The notes: generated by a model from the sequence alone, not told the origin. Counted from the first letter of the stretch, positions 31,259 to 40,671 are shown. The stretch is 56,645 bases of DNA from Oscillospiraceae bacterium (GCA_017408915.1 JAFQTS010000073.1:1-56645); one strand, 5' to 3'. Program-made: numbers and translations.

Positions 31259-32815
31259 ATGCTTTGGAAAAACGCAATTGATGCATTAGGCGATCGCACA
31301 ATTAAGATTTTGAAGCAAACCAGACCTGAGCTGGAGGTACGGGCACTTTGGCCTGCGTCGATGGCGCCTTTTCCTGCCGAGCATTTGCTGTTTGCCCGCT
31401 ATTCTTCTTTAAAGCCGCCTTTGAAGAGGAATGAGGGAAGCTGTCTGTTTCTCTGTTTAGATAGCGAGAATATCGACACGGCCCGTTGGGGAGACTATGA
31501 CAATGTTGCCGCTGTATCTGGCGAAGCGATGTTTGAAGAATGTCTGGAGATTCTTGAAGATTTTTTCCGTGAATGCGGTGACTTGGAGCGGCGGCATCAG
31601 CGGATGCTGGATCTTATTGTGGAAAATGCTGACCTTACCGCTCTGATCAATGAGGTGGCTGACATCTATCAGCACTATTCCGATATTGTGGATAACTCTC
31701 TGAACATCATGGCCATCTCCGAGAATATCGCACCTCCTACAGAGCATCTCCTGCAGGATCACCAGCTTAAGTACGTGGAGCCTCATGTGGTGCAGTACCT
31801 GCGCCATTCTGGTAATTTGGATAAAATGCAGCGGCGCGCACCTGTGTTGGTGGAGGATATCCCCCGCAATACATATGCCTACTCTGTACCTATCTTTGTG
31901 GGGGCTACCGTCAAAGGGGGATATCTGTGTGTCTTTGTCACCAAGGGGGAGACGCTGTCGCCTGCGCAGCTGCTGTATCTTCCCCGCACGGCACGGCTGC
32001 TGAGCCTCGAAATGCAGAAGAGCCGCTCTAACAGTATCAGCAAGTCCACCTATTTCAGCCATTTGCTGCTGGAAATGCTGCAGGGATCTCCTCCCACCAT
32101 TGCCTCTTATGAGCAGCGGTTTAAGGCCTTTCACTACGAACTGCGCCGGTGGAAGAATATTATTGTCATGCGTCTTGACACGGATCTTCCGCCTGCTGCC
32201 GATATCCACGTGTTGTGCCGCACACTTCAGAGTCTGTTTGGCAACTGTGTGTATATGATCCATGAGGACGACCTTATCTTTTTGATCAGCCGCGATGAAA
32301 CATTGAATATTACACAGGAGGAGTTGACACGCTGGCGTGAGTATACCCATGCCAACGGGTTGCGCATGGGCGTAGGCAGTGTGTTTGAAAATCCAACACA
32401 GGCGGGAATATCGCTTCAGCAGGCACGGCAGGCACTGGCCCTGTGCGATCGGTTCGCACCGGGAGAGACCTTGTGCCTCTATGACGAGGTGCGTATGCTG
32501 GATATGGTGGAAAAACTCTCTGTTAAGGGTGATTTGCAGGCAATGTGTTTCCCGCCGCTGCTGCACCTTTTGCAGGAGGATGACAGCGACCCGCAAGCAT
32601 CACTGGTATATACGCTGGAGTGCTATTTAAAGAATCAGCAGTCTGTCAGTGCCACCTGCAAGGAGCTGTTCATTCATCGAAATACGCTCTATTACCGCCT
32701 TGATAAGGTTCGCGACATTATGAACTGCGATTTTTCCTGTCCCGAGTATGTAGCGCAAATCGCCTTGACATTTACCATTCTGCGGTATTTGGGGCAGTTG
32801 CCCCGCCGGCAGTAA
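31259..32815 (+). CDS. PucR/CdaR-type transcriptional regulator 2
   Basis: A 518-aa regulator (ATG 31259 after GGAGGGGG) with a sensory N-terminal half and a C-terminal PucR helix-turn-helix (TCKELFIHRNTLYYRLDKVR, about residues 468-487). It is a distant paralog of regulator 1 (17388-18926) with the same architecture. It is divergent from the ring-cleavage operon, so control of that operon by sensing an intermediate is likely. A metallo-beta-lactamase-fold gene follows after 10 bp and is probably co-transcribed. Confidence 0.88.
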   Translation: MLWKNAIDALGDRTIKILKQTRPELEVRALWPASMAPFPAEHLLFARYSSLKPPLKRNEGSCLFLCLDSENIDTARWGDYDNVAAVSGEAMFEECLEILEDFFRECGDLERRHQRMLDLIVENADLTALINEVADIYQHYSDIVDNSLNIMAISENIAPPTEHLLQDHQLKYVEPHVVQYLRHSGNLDKMQRRAPVLVEDIPRNTYAYSVPIFVGATVKGGYLCVFVTKGETLSPAQLLYLPRTARLLSLEMQKSRSNSISKSTYFSHLLLEMLQGSPPTIASYEQRFKAFHYELRRWKNIIVMRLDTDLPPAADIHVLCRTLQSLFGNCVYMIHEDDLIFLISRDETLNITQEELTRWREYTHANGLRMGVGSVFENPTQAGISLQQARQALALCDRFAPGETLCLYDEVRMLDMVEKLSVKGDLQAMCFPPLLHLLQEDDSDPQASLVYTLECYLKNQQSVSATCKELFIHRNTLYYRLDKVRDIMNCDFSCPEYVAQIALTFTILRYLGQLPRRQ

Positions 32816-32825
32816 GGAGAAACCT

Positions 32826-33725
32826 ATGACTCTGCATCATGTATACGGCAATACTTATGCCATTGAAGCACCTTACATCTTACTGGGCTTATATCGACTC
32901 AATGATCACGATGTAATTTTGCTGGACACGGGATACGCCCTCACAGACCGCGTACCTCTTACAGAGCTGCTGACACACCATGGCTTTGTGGTAAAGGGGA
33001 TCATCTGCACCCATGCTCACCTCGACCACAGTGGAAATGTGCGGTATTTGCAGGAGAAATATGGCTGTCGTGTTGCCGTCCACCTTGTAGAGGGTGCTAT
33101 TGCCGCTTCCCACGACAGTTTCTGCGCCAATTACGGTCTTGCCACGCCCGATGGGAAGGGAAGTTTTGAAGAGTGCTTCATTGCCACCGACTATATTGCG
33201 CCCAATGTCCGTGAGATGGAGCTGTGCGGCGCAAAGTTTGAGATCCTTCACCTTCCCGGCCATAGCTGCGGACATATCGGCGTGGTGACACCCGACAATG
33301 TGGCATATCTGTCCGATGCCCTTATGAGCCTGCCGGAGCTGCACGCCAGCAAAATGCCCACCACCCAATTTCTGCACCATGACATTGAGAGCAAACGCAG
33401 TCTGCATAAGCTGGAGGCCAACGCCTACATTCTCTCTCACAAGGCCATCACCATTGATATCCACAATATTATTGAGGCAAACGTGACCTATTATGAAGGA
33501 AAAGCGCAGGATATCCTTGGAGAATTACAGGGGACGATGACTCTTGGAAATTGGTTGAAGGTGTATTGCCAAAAGTACGGTATCCGCATCCGCAACGAGG
33601 AGAGCTTTCTTATTTTGGAATATGGCTTCAATAATCTGGTAGCCTATTTGGAAGAACTGTCCCTTGTGGAGATGGTCATTGAGGAGGGTTTGCGCTGTTA
33701 TCGACGAAAAGGGGAGACCTCTTGA
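32826..33725 (+). CDS. Metallo-beta-lactamase-fold hydrolase
   Basis: A 299-aa enzyme. Metal motif CTHAHLDHSGN (residues about 62-72), then LHLPGHSCGHIGVV and LSDALM, as in glyoxalase-II-like hydrolases of the superfamily. The C-terminal 100 residues (from about 200) form an extra helical region of unknown role, after SHKAITIDIHN, which holds another His ligand. Family members hydrolyse thioesters, lactones or phosphodiesters. Being co-transcribed with PucR regulator 2, it may hydrolyse an acyl-CoA or lactone intermediate of the pathway. AAGGAG precedes ATG 32826. Confidence 0.87.
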   Translation: MTLHHVYGNTYAIEAPYILLGLYRLNDHDVILLDTGYALTDRVPLTELLTHHGFVVKGIICTHAHLDHSGNVRYLQEKYGCRVAVHLVEGAIAASHDSFCANYGLATPDGKGSFEECFIATDYIAPNVREMELCGAKFEILHLPGHSCGHIGVVTPDNVAYLSDALMSLPELHASKMPTTQFLHHDIESKRSLHKLEANAYILSHKAITIDIHNIIEANVTYYEGKAQDILGELQGTMTLGNWLKVYCQKYGIRIRNEESFLILEYGFNNLVAYLEELSLVEMVIEEGLRCYRRKGETS

Positions 33726-33750
33726 ACTTCAATGTCAACATGTTCAAAAA

Positions 33751-33794
33751 ACATAGAATGCCGCAGAGGACAAAGCCGCTGCGGCATTCTATGT
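33751..33794 (-). terminator. Bidirectional terminator, 16-bp perfect stem
   Basis: ACATAGAATGCCGCAG (33751-33766) pairs perfectly with 33779-33794. On the minus strand T6 follows directly. It separates the MBL-fold gene (plus) from the PAP2 gene (minus), which converge here. Confidence 0.88.
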
Positions 33795-33823
33795 TAGGAG
33801 GATGAGGTGTTTGGTTGAATGCA

Positions 33824-34507
33824 TTATGTGGCACGCCGCCGTAACTTTGGCTGCCAGTAGCTTTTGCCAAAAGTGATGATCTCTGCCAGCAGGCAGAGGG
33901 GGAGGGCGGCGAAAATATCCACCACGGAATGCTGCTTGACAAAGGCGACCGACAGGCAGATGAGAACAGCAGCGATCACAACGAAGATTTTCCACGGCTT
34001 TGAAGCATCCTTGTACTTCAGCCAGGTGGAGGCGATGCCTATGGAATAGGCCACATGGAGAGAGGGACACACGCCTGTATTGGTATCGATACTATAAATA
34101 AGCCCCATGACCTGCGTTAAGATATTATCCCGCGGGAAGGTCTCGGGACGCAGATCCTGTCGAGTGGGATAGATGATGTAAATGGCCATGGCGACCACCT
34201 GCGTCACAATGATGAAGGACATCAGTTTTTTGAAGCTGTCGGGACTATACAGAGCAAAGTAGACCAGCGAGATCACGATCAGCACATACCAAAAGACATA
34301 GGCGATGGCGAACACCTCGCAAAAGGGGATCAGATCATCCAGCGGGCACCATACAGGATGGCACTTTTCGGCGGGAATAAAGGTTTCCGTCAGATAAAAG
34401 AGGATAAAATAACCCACCCAGCCCAATAGATACTTCAAATGGGCAAACTGCGGCTCATTGATCCTTCTGAGACGAAATTCGCGATAATCAACAACGGGCT
34501 TTTTCAT
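33824..34507 (-). CDS. PAP2-family membrane phosphatase/phosphotransferase
   Basis: A 227-aa membrane protein with about six hydrophobic segments. It carries the PAP2 motifs CPSLHVAYS and VKQHSVVDIFAALP, with catalytic His in each. Such proteins dephosphorylate phosphatidate, undecaprenyl pyrophosphate or similar lipids, or transfer head groups; the closest feel is to the Aur1/inositolphosphotransferase-like branch. ATG 34507 follows GAGAGG by 10 nt. The promoter carries the direct-repeat operator shared with the adjoining two-component system, so it is probably a regulon member. Confidence 0.85.
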   Translation of the reverse strand: MKKPVVDYREFRLRRINEPQFAHLKYLLGWVGYFILFYLTETFIPAEKCHPVWCPLDDLIPFCEVFAIAYVFWYVLIVISLVYFALYSPDSFKKLMSFIIVTQVVAMAIYIIYPTRQDLRPETFPRDNILTQVMGLIYSIDTNTGVCPSLHVAYSIGIASTWLKYKDASKPWKIFVVIAAVLICLSVAFVKQHSVVDIFAALPLCLLAEIITFGKSYWQPKLRRRAT

Positions 34508-34555
34508 TTGTGACAAACCTCTCGGGGAAAGTTTGTCCAAGGATAACGGGGGAAA

Positions 34556-34572
34556 CTAAACCGAAAATAAAC
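34556..34572 (-). promoter_or_regulatory. Response-regulator box A (PAP2 gene)
   Basis: On the minus strand GTTTA and GTTTAG are repeated with an 11-bp period, followed 10 bp later by TATCCT as -10 box. The arrangement equals that of boxes B to F. Confidence 0.65.
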
Positions 34573-34623
34573 TTATCCGCCATTGAAAAGAATATGGCAG
34601 TTGTGTAAAATGAATGTAGATAT

Positions 34624-34656
34624 GTTTAGTTTCAGTTTATCTGCGGCAGTTATGGT
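34624..34656 (+). promoter_or_regulatory. Response-regulator box B (two-component operon)
   Basis: GTTTAG at 34624 and GTTTAT at 34635 are 11 bp apart; 10 bp further lies TATGGT (34651-34656). It precedes the response regulator gene, which suggests autoregulation. Confidence 0.7.
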
Positions 34657-34674
34657 ATGAATGAGGTGATAGGC

Positions 34675-35349
34675 ATGTTTCGTATTCTCGTTGTAGATGA
34701 TGATAAAAATACACGCATTCTGTTAAAGGCCGTTCTGGAGGCAGAGCACTATACAGTGTTTACGGCTGAAAACGGAGAGGCAGCCCTGGAGGTCATGGAT
34801 CGCGAGCACATCGATCTTGTGGTGCTGGATATCATGATGCCGAAAATGGATGGCTACGAATTTACAAGACAGCTGCGTGAGGCACAGAATAATCTGCCTA
34901 TTCTGATGATTTCTGCCAAACAGATGCCTGAGGACAAACGAAAAGGCTTCATTGTGGGAACAGACGACTATATTACAAAGCCCATCGATGAAGAAGAGAT
35001 GCTTCTGCGTATTAAGGCGCTGCTGCGTCGGGCACAGATTGCCAGCGAGCATAAAATGACCATCGGCGATGTGGTGCTGGATTATGATGCCTTTACCGTT
35101 ACAAAGAACGGTGAGACGCAGGAGCTTCCCCAAAAGGAGTTTTTGCTCTTATATAAGCTCTTGTCCTATCCGGGAAAGATTTTTACCCGCATCCAGCTGA
35201 TGGATGAAATTTGGGGTGCGGAGAGTGATACCGGTTGGGAGACGGTCACGGTGCATATTGGCCGGCTGCGGAAACGATTTGAAGGCTGGAACGAGTTTGA
35301 GATCGTCTCTGTCCGCGGTCTTGGCTATAAGGCAATGAAGAAGGTGTAA
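34675..35349 (+). CDS. OmpR-family response regulator
   Basis: A 224-aa regulator. ATG 34675 is preferred to an upstream in-frame ATG (34657) because GAGGTGA lies 6 nt before it. The receiver domain holds the acidic pocket VVDDDK (8-10), phospho-Asp52 in VLDIMMPKMDG, and the switch region PILMISAK. The C-terminal winged helix ends in SVRGLGYKAMKK, typical of OmpR/PhoB proteins. Those bind direct repeats with about 11-bp spacing, which is the form of the six boxes found in this window. The partner kinase gene follows after 46 bp. Confidence 0.93.
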   Translation: MFRILVVDDDKNTRILLKAVLEAEHYTVFTAENGEAALEVMDREHIDLVVLDIMMPKMDGYEFTRQLREAQNNLPILMISAKQMPEDKRKGFIVGTDDYITKPIDEEEMLLRIKALLRRAQIASEHKMTIGDVVLDYDAFTVTKNGETQELPQKEFLLLYKLLSYPGKIFTRIQLMDEIWGAESDTGWETVTVHIGRLRKRFEGWNEFEIVSVRGLGYKAMKKV

Positions 35350-35395
35350 GCCGCAGACGGAACTGCTCACTGAGGGAGAAATAAGGAGGACGACG

Positions 35396-36457
35396 ATGAA
35401 AAAGCAAGAACGGCAGCACAGATTAGCTTTGACACTGTTGTTTACAGCCCTTGTCCTATGCTTTATGCTGGTGACGCTGGTGGTCGTGGGTGTGGTCATC
35501 TACATGTTGATCCAATTGGGTGTGCTGACAGGACCGGATCATACAGTGCCCTCTGCCAGTCGAGTGATCATCGTCTTTGGACTCTCTGCGCTGGTGATCG
35601 GCGCAGGTATGACCTTTTTCTTCGGTAAGATCCCTATGAAGCCTGTCAACCATTTCGTTAACCAGATGAATCGTCTTGCAAACGGCGATTATCGGGCGCG
35701 GATCGTATGTGGAGAGCTGCTGGGCAAGCATCCCACGATTGCAGAATTTGCAAGGAGCTTTAACCGTATGGCAGAGGAGCTGCAGAGCACGGAGATGCTG
35801 CGCAGTGATTTTATCAACAACTTCTCTCATGAGTTTAAAACCCCTATTGTGTCCATCGCGGGATTTACCAAGCTTTTGCGCAGGGGTAATCTGCCGGAGG
35901 ACAGCAAGGAGGAATATCTGCGCATTATAGAGGAGGAGTCCCTCCGCCTTTCTCAAATGGCCACCAACGTGCTGAATCTCACCAAAGTGGAAAACCAGAC
36001 AATTTTGACAAATATCAGTGAATACAATCTCTCTGAACAGATCCGTTCCTGCATCCTGCTTCTGAGCGGAAAATGGGAAGAAAAAGATTTGGAATTTATC
36101 CTTGATTTTCACGAGCATACGATCCATGCAAATGAGGAACTGATGAAAGAGGTTTGGATCAACCTTTTGGGGAATGCGGTGAAATTCACACCTGAGAAAG
36201 GGCGAATTGAAGTGAAGATCGAGGAGCGGGAAGATGCTATTGCGGTATCAATTATGAATACCGGTAGCGAAATTGCACCACAGCATCAGAAAAAGATATT
36301 TAACAAGTTTTACCAAGCAGATGAATCCCACGCAACGGAGGGCAACGGCATCGGTCTTGCCATTGTTAAGCGCATTACGGAACTCCACGAGGGCACCGTT
36401 GAGGTTTCCAGCAAAAACGGCACCACAACATTTACCGTGATCCTTCCCAGCGTATAG
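35396..36457 (+). CDS. Sensor histidine kinase
   Basis: A 353-aa kinase with two membrane segments (about 15-35 and 60-80), a very short extracytoplasmic loop between them, a HAMP-like region (VNHFVNQMNRLANGDYRARI), the H-box NFSHEFKTPIVS with His145, and the ATPase domain (NLLGNAVKFTPEKG, KKIFNKFYQAD, GNGIGLAIVKRI). The small loop (about 25 residues) points to intramembrane or membrane-stress sensing as in BceS/LiaS-like kinases. Together with the ABC exporter downstream and FtsH in the regulon, it suggests an envelope stress response. GGAGG precedes ATG 35396. Confidence 0.92.
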   Translation: MKKQERQHRLALTLLFTALVLCFMLVTLVVVGVVIYMLIQLGVLTGPDHTVPSASRVIIVFGLSALVIGAGMTFFFGKIPMKPVNHFVNQMNRLANGDYRARIVCGELLGKHPTIAEFARSFNRMAEELQSTEMLRSDFINNFSHEFKTPIVSIAGFTKLLRRGNLPEDSKEEYLRIIEEESLRLSQMATNVLNLTKVENQTILTNISEYNLSEQIRSCILLLSGKWEEKDLEFILDFHEHTIHANEELMKEVWINLLGNAVKFTPEKGRIEVKIEEREDAIAVSIMNTGSEIAPQHQKKIFNKFYQADESHATEGNGIGLAIVKRITELHEGTVEVSSKNGTTTFTVILPSV

Positions 36458-36474
36458 AGTAAATGAGGGGATTT

Positions 36475-36507
36475 GTTTCGATTCAGTTTATAAAACAACG
36501 ATATAGT
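36475..36507 (+). promoter_or_regulatory. Response-regulator box F (possible sRNA promoter)
   Basis: GTTTCG (36475), GTTTAT (36486) with 11-bp period, 10 bp, then TATAGT (36502-36507). It lies just after the kinase gene, and the only thing downstream before the next terminator is about 65 bp without ORF. Confidence 0.65.
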
Positions 36508-36513
36508 AGAGAT

Positions 36514-36580
36514 GGTCATTTGTGACCTCTTTCCTCAAACCGGGCGTCGGCACGAATGTTGTGTCGTCGCCCGGTTTGTT
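36514..36580 (+). ncRNA. Candidate short RNA between box F promoter and terminator
   Basis: A transcript starting near 36514 would run about 65 nt and end at the hairpin AAACCGGGCG (36537-36546)/CGCCCGGTTT (36568-36577), whose T-rich tail is GTTTCGTTTC. There is no start codon with ribosome site. It could be a response-regulator-dependent small RNA, or just an early-terminated leader that controls read-through into the ABC exporter operon. Confidence 0.4.
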
Positions 36581-36610
36581 TCGTTTCAGTTTAGATTCGC
36601 AGGTTACATT
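36578..36610 (+). promoter_or_regulatory. Response-regulator box E (ABC exporter operon)
   Basis: GTTTCG (36578) and GTTTAG (36589), 10 bp, then TACATT (36605-36610). The first half-site is also the T-tract of the preceding terminator hairpin. Confidence 0.7.
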
Positions 36611-36645
36611 GACCTTCGTAAAATAGAAAGGAGATTCTTTGGATC

Positions 36646-38394
36646 ATGCTGAGGATATTTAAAAACTTGAAAAAAAGAGATGTCCTGTGCATGCTTGCGT
36701 CGGTGGTGTTTATTGTGGCGCAAGTTTGGTTGGACTTAAAAATGCCGGATTATATGAATGAGATCACCCAGTTGGTGCAGACACCGGGCAACGAGATGTC
36801 GCAGGTGCTCAGCGCGGGCGGGAAAATGCTCCTGTGCGCTGTGGGAAGCCTTGTAGCTTCGATCATCGTCTCGGTTTTTGCTGCGGGTATTGCCACTAAT
36901 TTTGGCGCAACGCTGCGTGCTAAGCTGTTCCATAAGGTTCAAGCCTTCTCTATGGCAGAGGTAGGACAGTTTTCCACCGCCAGCCTCATTACCCGCACTA
37001 CCAACGATGTTATGCAGGTGCAGATGCTTATCGTGATGGGTCTGCAGTCTATTGTGAAGGCACCTATCATGGCAGTTTGGGCCATTACGAAGATTTCCGG
37101 CAAAAGTGAAGAGTGGATGCTTTCCACTGTTGCGGCGGTAGCGATTTTGCTGCTCATCGTCTGCATCGGCACAGCCCTGGTGCTTCCCAAATTCAAAAAG
37201 CTGCAGAAAATGACGGATGAGCTTAACCGTGTTACCCGCGAAAACCTTACAGGTCTGCGGGTGGTGCGTGCTTATAATGCAGAATCGTATCAGGAAGAGA
37301 AGTTTGAAAAGGCCAACAATGATTTGACCCGCGCCCATCTCTTTACGGGACGCACTATGGCCTTCATGATGCCTTCCATTCAGCTGGTGATGAACGGTCT
37401 GAGCCTCGCCATTTACTGGATTGGTGCAGCGCTGATCGACAGCGCCGGCATGATGGATAAGATCACGCTGTTTGCCGATATGATCGTTTTTTCCCAGTAC
37501 GCCATGCAGGTGGTCATGGCCTTTATGATGCTGGTGATGCTCTTTATGATCTATCCCCGCGCCTCTGTTTCTGCAAAGAGAATCCTCGAGGTGTTGGAGA
37601 CGCCCTTGAGCATCCGCGATGGCAATGGACAGGCAAACAGCGACAAGCGCGGCGAGGTAGAGTTCCGCAATGTCTCCTTCCGCTATCCCGATGCCGAGGA
37701 AGACGTGCTGCATGATGTGAGCTTTACTGCCCGCAAGGGTGAAACGGTTGCCTTTATTGGCTCCACCGGCAGCGGCAAGAGTACGGTGATCAACCTGGTT
37801 CCCCGTTTCTATGATGCCACGGAAGGTGAAGTGCTGGTGGATGGCGTCAATGTAAAGGACTATACCCAGCGTGAACTGCGCAATAAAATCGGCTATGTTT
37901 CTCAGCGTGCCATCCTTTTCTCCGGCACTGTGCGGGACAATGTAGCCTTTGGTGACTGCGGGCACAATGTGGATGACAATGTTGTGGAGGCTGTTTATAC
38001 GGCACAGGCAGCGGAATTCGTTGAAAAAATGGAGGGGGGCTACAACGCTCACATTGCACAGGGTGGCTCCAATCTGTCCGGTGGTCAGAAGCAGCGCCTT
38101 TCCATTGCCCGAGCTATTTGCCGCAATCCGGAAATCATGATTTTTGACGATTCTTTCTCTGCTCTGGACTATAAGACCGATCGTGAACTGAGAAAGCGTC
38201 TAGAAACCGACTGCCGTGACTGTACCAAGCTGATCGTGGCTCAGCGTATCGGTACTATCCGCGATGCAGACCGCATCGTCGTTCTGGACGAAGGTAAGGT
38301 CGTAGGTATGGGAACTCACGACGAGCTGATGCGTGATTGTGAAGTCTATCAGCAGATCGCCTATTCTCAGCTGTCAAAGGAGGAACTGGCATAA
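36646..38394 (+). CDS. ABC exporter half-transporter 1 (MdlA/BmrC-like)
   Basis: A 582-aa protein with an N-terminal six-helix membrane domain and a C-terminal ATPase: Walker A GSTGSGKST, signature LSGGQKQRL, Walker B IMIFDDSFSALD. The residue after Walker B is Asp (FDDS) where the catalytic Glu is usual, so this half-site is degenerate, typical of one half of heterodimeric exporters. Its stop overlaps the start of the second half-transporter by 1 bp (TAATG). Likely substrates are drugs, peptides or lipids. The promoter carries the response-regulator box E. Confidence 0.92.
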   Translation: MLRIFKNLKKRDVLCMLASVVFIVAQVWLDLKMPDYMNEITQLVQTPGNEMSQVLSAGGKMLLCAVGSLVASIIVSVFAAGIATNFGATLRAKLFHKVQAFSMAEVGQFSTASLITRTTNDVMQVQMLIVMGLQSIVKAPIMAVWAITKISGKSEEWMLSTVAAVAILLLIVCIGTALVLPKFKKLQKMTDELNRVTRENLTGLRVVRAYNAESYQEEKFEKANNDLTRAHLFTGRTMAFMMPSIQLVMNGLSLAIYWIGAALIDSAGMMDKITLFADMIVFSQYAMQVVMAFMMLVMLFMIYPRASVSAKRILEVLETPLSIRDGNGQANSDKRGEVEFRNVSFRYPDAEEDVLHDVSFTARKGETVAFIGSTGSGKSTVINLVPRFYDATEGEVLVDGVNVKDYTQRELRNKIGYVSQRAILFSGTVRDNVAFGDCGHNVDDNVVEAVYTAQAAEFVEKMEGGYNAHIAQGGSNLSGGQKQRLSIARAICRNPEIMIFDDSFSALDYKTDRELRKRLETDCRDCTKLIVAQRIGTIRDADRIVVLDEGKVVGMGTHDELMRDCEVYQQIAYSQLSKEELA

Positions 38395-40211
38395 TGGAAA
38401 AGAAACACAATACCCCCCACGAAGGCGGCCCCGGTCCCGGCCCCAATATGGCAGCAGCAAATGCAAAGGACTTTTCCGGCACATGGAAGAAGCTGCTTCA
38501 ATATTGTAAAAAGTATTGGCCCGCTATGATCGCCGCCATTATCGCGGCAGCGGCAGGCACTGTCCTCACTCTGTTGGGCCCCGATAAGATCTCGGAGTTG
38601 ACCGGTGTTATCATGGATGGCATCATGACCGGCATCGACATGGATGCCGTGGCAAAGATCGGCTTTACTCTGGTGGCCTTTTACGCCTGCAGCTGGTTGC
38701 TCTCCCTTGTGCAGCAGCTGATGATGTCGGAGACCACCCAGCGTGTGTCCAGAAGTCTGAGAAATGATATTTCCCGTAAGATCAACCGACTGCCCATGTG
38801 GTACTACAACCGCACCACCACCGGTGACATTCTCTCCCGTGTGACCAACGATGTGGATACGGTGGCCCAGTCTCTTCAGCAGAGTGTGGGCACGCTGATC
38901 TCCTCTTTGACGCTGTTTGTTGGATCTCTGATCATGATGCTGAAAACCAATGTAACATTGGCAATTACCGCCGTTGTTGCGACGATCATCGGTTTTGCGC
39001 TGATGGGCATCATTATGGGCCGCTCTCAAAAGTATTTTGCGGCACAGCAGAAAGCCTTGGGTGCGGTAAACGGTCATATTGAAGAAATGTACTCCGGTCA
39101 TACGGTGGTCAAGGCCTATAATGGGGAAGAAAAATCTCAAAAAACCTTCCATGAACTGAATGAAAACCTGAGAGGTAATGGCTTCAAAGCCATGTGCCTT
39201 GCCGGAATGATGCAGCCGCTGATGGGTTTCATCGGGAACTTCGGCTATGTGGCAGTCTGTGTTGTTGGCGCTATGCTCACCATGGACGGCAAGATCGGTT
39301 TTGAGGTTATTGTGGCATTCATGCTGTATGTTCGCTATTTCACCCAGCCCCTGTCTCAGCTGGGTCAGGCAACGCAGTCTCTCCAACAGGCTGCCGCTGC
39401 CGGCGAGCGTGTCTTTGAGTTTTTGGAGGCCGAGGAGATGGCCGATGAAAGCGGCAAAAAGAAGCGCTATAAGCAGGCAAAGGGTCAGGTGGTATTTGAC
39501 CATGTTCGTTTCGGCTATGAGGATACCGACAAGATCGTAATCAAAGACTTTTCTGCCATGGCAAAACCCGGTCAAAAAATCGCCATTGTTGGCCCTACCG
39601 GCGCAGGCAAGACCACGCTGGTGAACCTGCTGATGCGCTTCCATGAGCTGCAAGGCGGCGAGATCCGCATTGATGGTGTACCTATCAGTGAGATGACACG
39701 GGAATATGTCCACTCTCAATTCTGCATGGTGCTGCAGGACACCTGGATCTTTGAGGGCACGGTCCGTGAAAATCTTATGTACTGCTCTGATTCCAATGAG
39801 GTCAACATGGTCAAGGCCTGTAAGGCAGTGGGTCTCCACCACTTTATCCGCACGCTTCCCAAGGGCTATGACACGGTGCTGGATGATCAGGTGAGCCTGT
39901 CCCAAGGACAGCGTCAGCAGCTGACCATTGCCCGCGCCATGATCGCCAATCGACCGATGCTGATCCTTGATGAGGCCACCAGCTCTGTAGATACACGCAC
40001 TGAGCTGCAGATCCAGACGGCAATGGATGAACTGATGAAAGATAGAACCTCTTTTGTCATTGCCCACCGTCTCTCCACCATTAAAAATGCCGACTTGATC
40101 CTTGTTTTGAAGGAGGGCGACATTGTGGAGAGCGGCACTCATGAGCAACTGCTGGAGCAGAACGGCTTCTATGCCGAACTATATAACAGCCAGTTTGATC
40201 AGACTGCATAA
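38394..40211 (+). CDS. ABC exporter half-transporter 2 (MdlB/BmrD-like)
   Basis: A 605-aa half-transporter with a Gly/Pro-rich N-terminal tail, six membrane helices, Walker A GPTGAGKTT, a non-canonical signature LSQGQRQQL and Walker B LILDEATSSVD with the catalytic Glu. Together with the first half it gives one canonical and one degenerate ATP site, the expected asymmetric heterodimer. The very start (NTPHEGGPGPGPNMAAANA) is low complexity. Translation is coupled to the first gene. Expression with Hsp70-type genes in the same operon is unusual. Confidence 0.92.
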   Translation: MEKKHNTPHEGGPGPGPNMAAANAKDFSGTWKKLLQYCKKYWPAMIAAIIAAAAGTVLTLLGPDKISELTGVIMDGIMTGIDMDAVAKIGFTLVAFYACSWLLSLVQQLMMSETTQRVSRSLRNDISRKINRLPMWYYNRTTTGDILSRVTNDVDTVAQSLQQSVGTLISSLTLFVGSLIMMLKTNVTLAITAVVATIIGFALMGIIMGRSQKYFAAQQKALGAVNGHIEEMYSGHTVVKAYNGEEKSQKTFHELNENLRGNGFKAMCLAGMMQPLMGFIGNFGYVAVCVVGAMLTMDGKIGFEVIVAFMLYVRYFTQPLSQLGQATQSLQQAAAAGERVFEFLEAEEMADESGKKKRYKQAKGQVVFDHVRFGYEDTDKIVIKDFSAMAKPGQKIAIVGPTGAGKTTLVNLLMRFHELQGGEIRIDGVPISEMTREYVHSQFCMVLQDTWIFEGTVRENLMYCSDSNEVNMVKACKAVGLHHFIRTLPKGYDTVLDDQVSLSQGQRQQLTIARAMIANRPMLILDEATSSVDTRTELQIQTAMDELMKDRTSFVIAHRLSTIKNADLILVLKEGDIVESGTHEQLLEQNGFYAELYNSQFDQTA

Positions 40212-40234
40212 GGCGGGAGAACGCGAGGTGTTTT

Positions 40235-40651
40235 ATGAAAAATTTCTTCCGTAATCTGGGTGCAAAAGCCCAACGTTGGATGTCGGGCCGCTACGGCTAT
40301 GATGAGTTGTCCCGTGCACTGTCAACGATCGCGCTGATCTTTCTGCTGCTGGCCTGCGTTCCTGAATTGAAATATTTGTATGTGCCTGCGCTGCTGTTGT
40401 GGATCATCTCCCTTTTTCGCTGCTACTCCCGAAACCTTGAAAAGCGCCGTAATGAGCGCAGCGCCTATCTCTGTGTCATAGGGCGTATCAAGGGTTGGTT
40501 TGCGCTGAAGAAAAGAGCGTGGAAAGATCGCAAGACCCATCGCTATATCCGCTGCAAGCAGTGTAAAGCAGTGCTCCGTGTTCCCAAGGGGAAAGGAAAA
40601 CTTCAGGTCACCTGCAATCGGTGCCACAATACCATCATTATAAAAACATAA
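40235..40651 (+). CDS. Small membrane protein with C-terminal zinc ribbon
   Basis: A 138-aa protein with two membrane segments (ALIFLLLACVPEL and YVPALLLWIISLF region, about 30-62), a basic middle, and a C-terminal zinc ribbon CKQCKAVLRVPKGKGKLQVT-CNRC. This layout is known from uncharacterised Firmicute proteins near chaperone or secretion genes. GAGG precedes ATG 40235, 23 bp after the exporter. The ribbon would be on the cytoplasmic side if the loop is short. Function unknown; perhaps an anchor for the DnaK/DnaJ-like proteins encoded downstream. Confidence 0.82.
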   Translation: MKNFFRNLGAKAQRWMSGRYGYDELSRALSTIALIFLLLACVPELKYLYVPALLLWIISLFRCYSRNLEKRRNERSAYLCVIGRIKGWFALKKRAWKDRKTHRYIRCKQCKAVLRVPKGKGKLQVTCNRCHNTIIIKT

Positions 40652-40671
40652 AAAAGAAAGGACAGAGGCAG

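Noticed and set aside
40621..40671. GTG-started extension of the DUF5685 gene
   Set aside because: It overlaps the preceding gene, has no ribosome site, and the family start is MFGYV at 40672.
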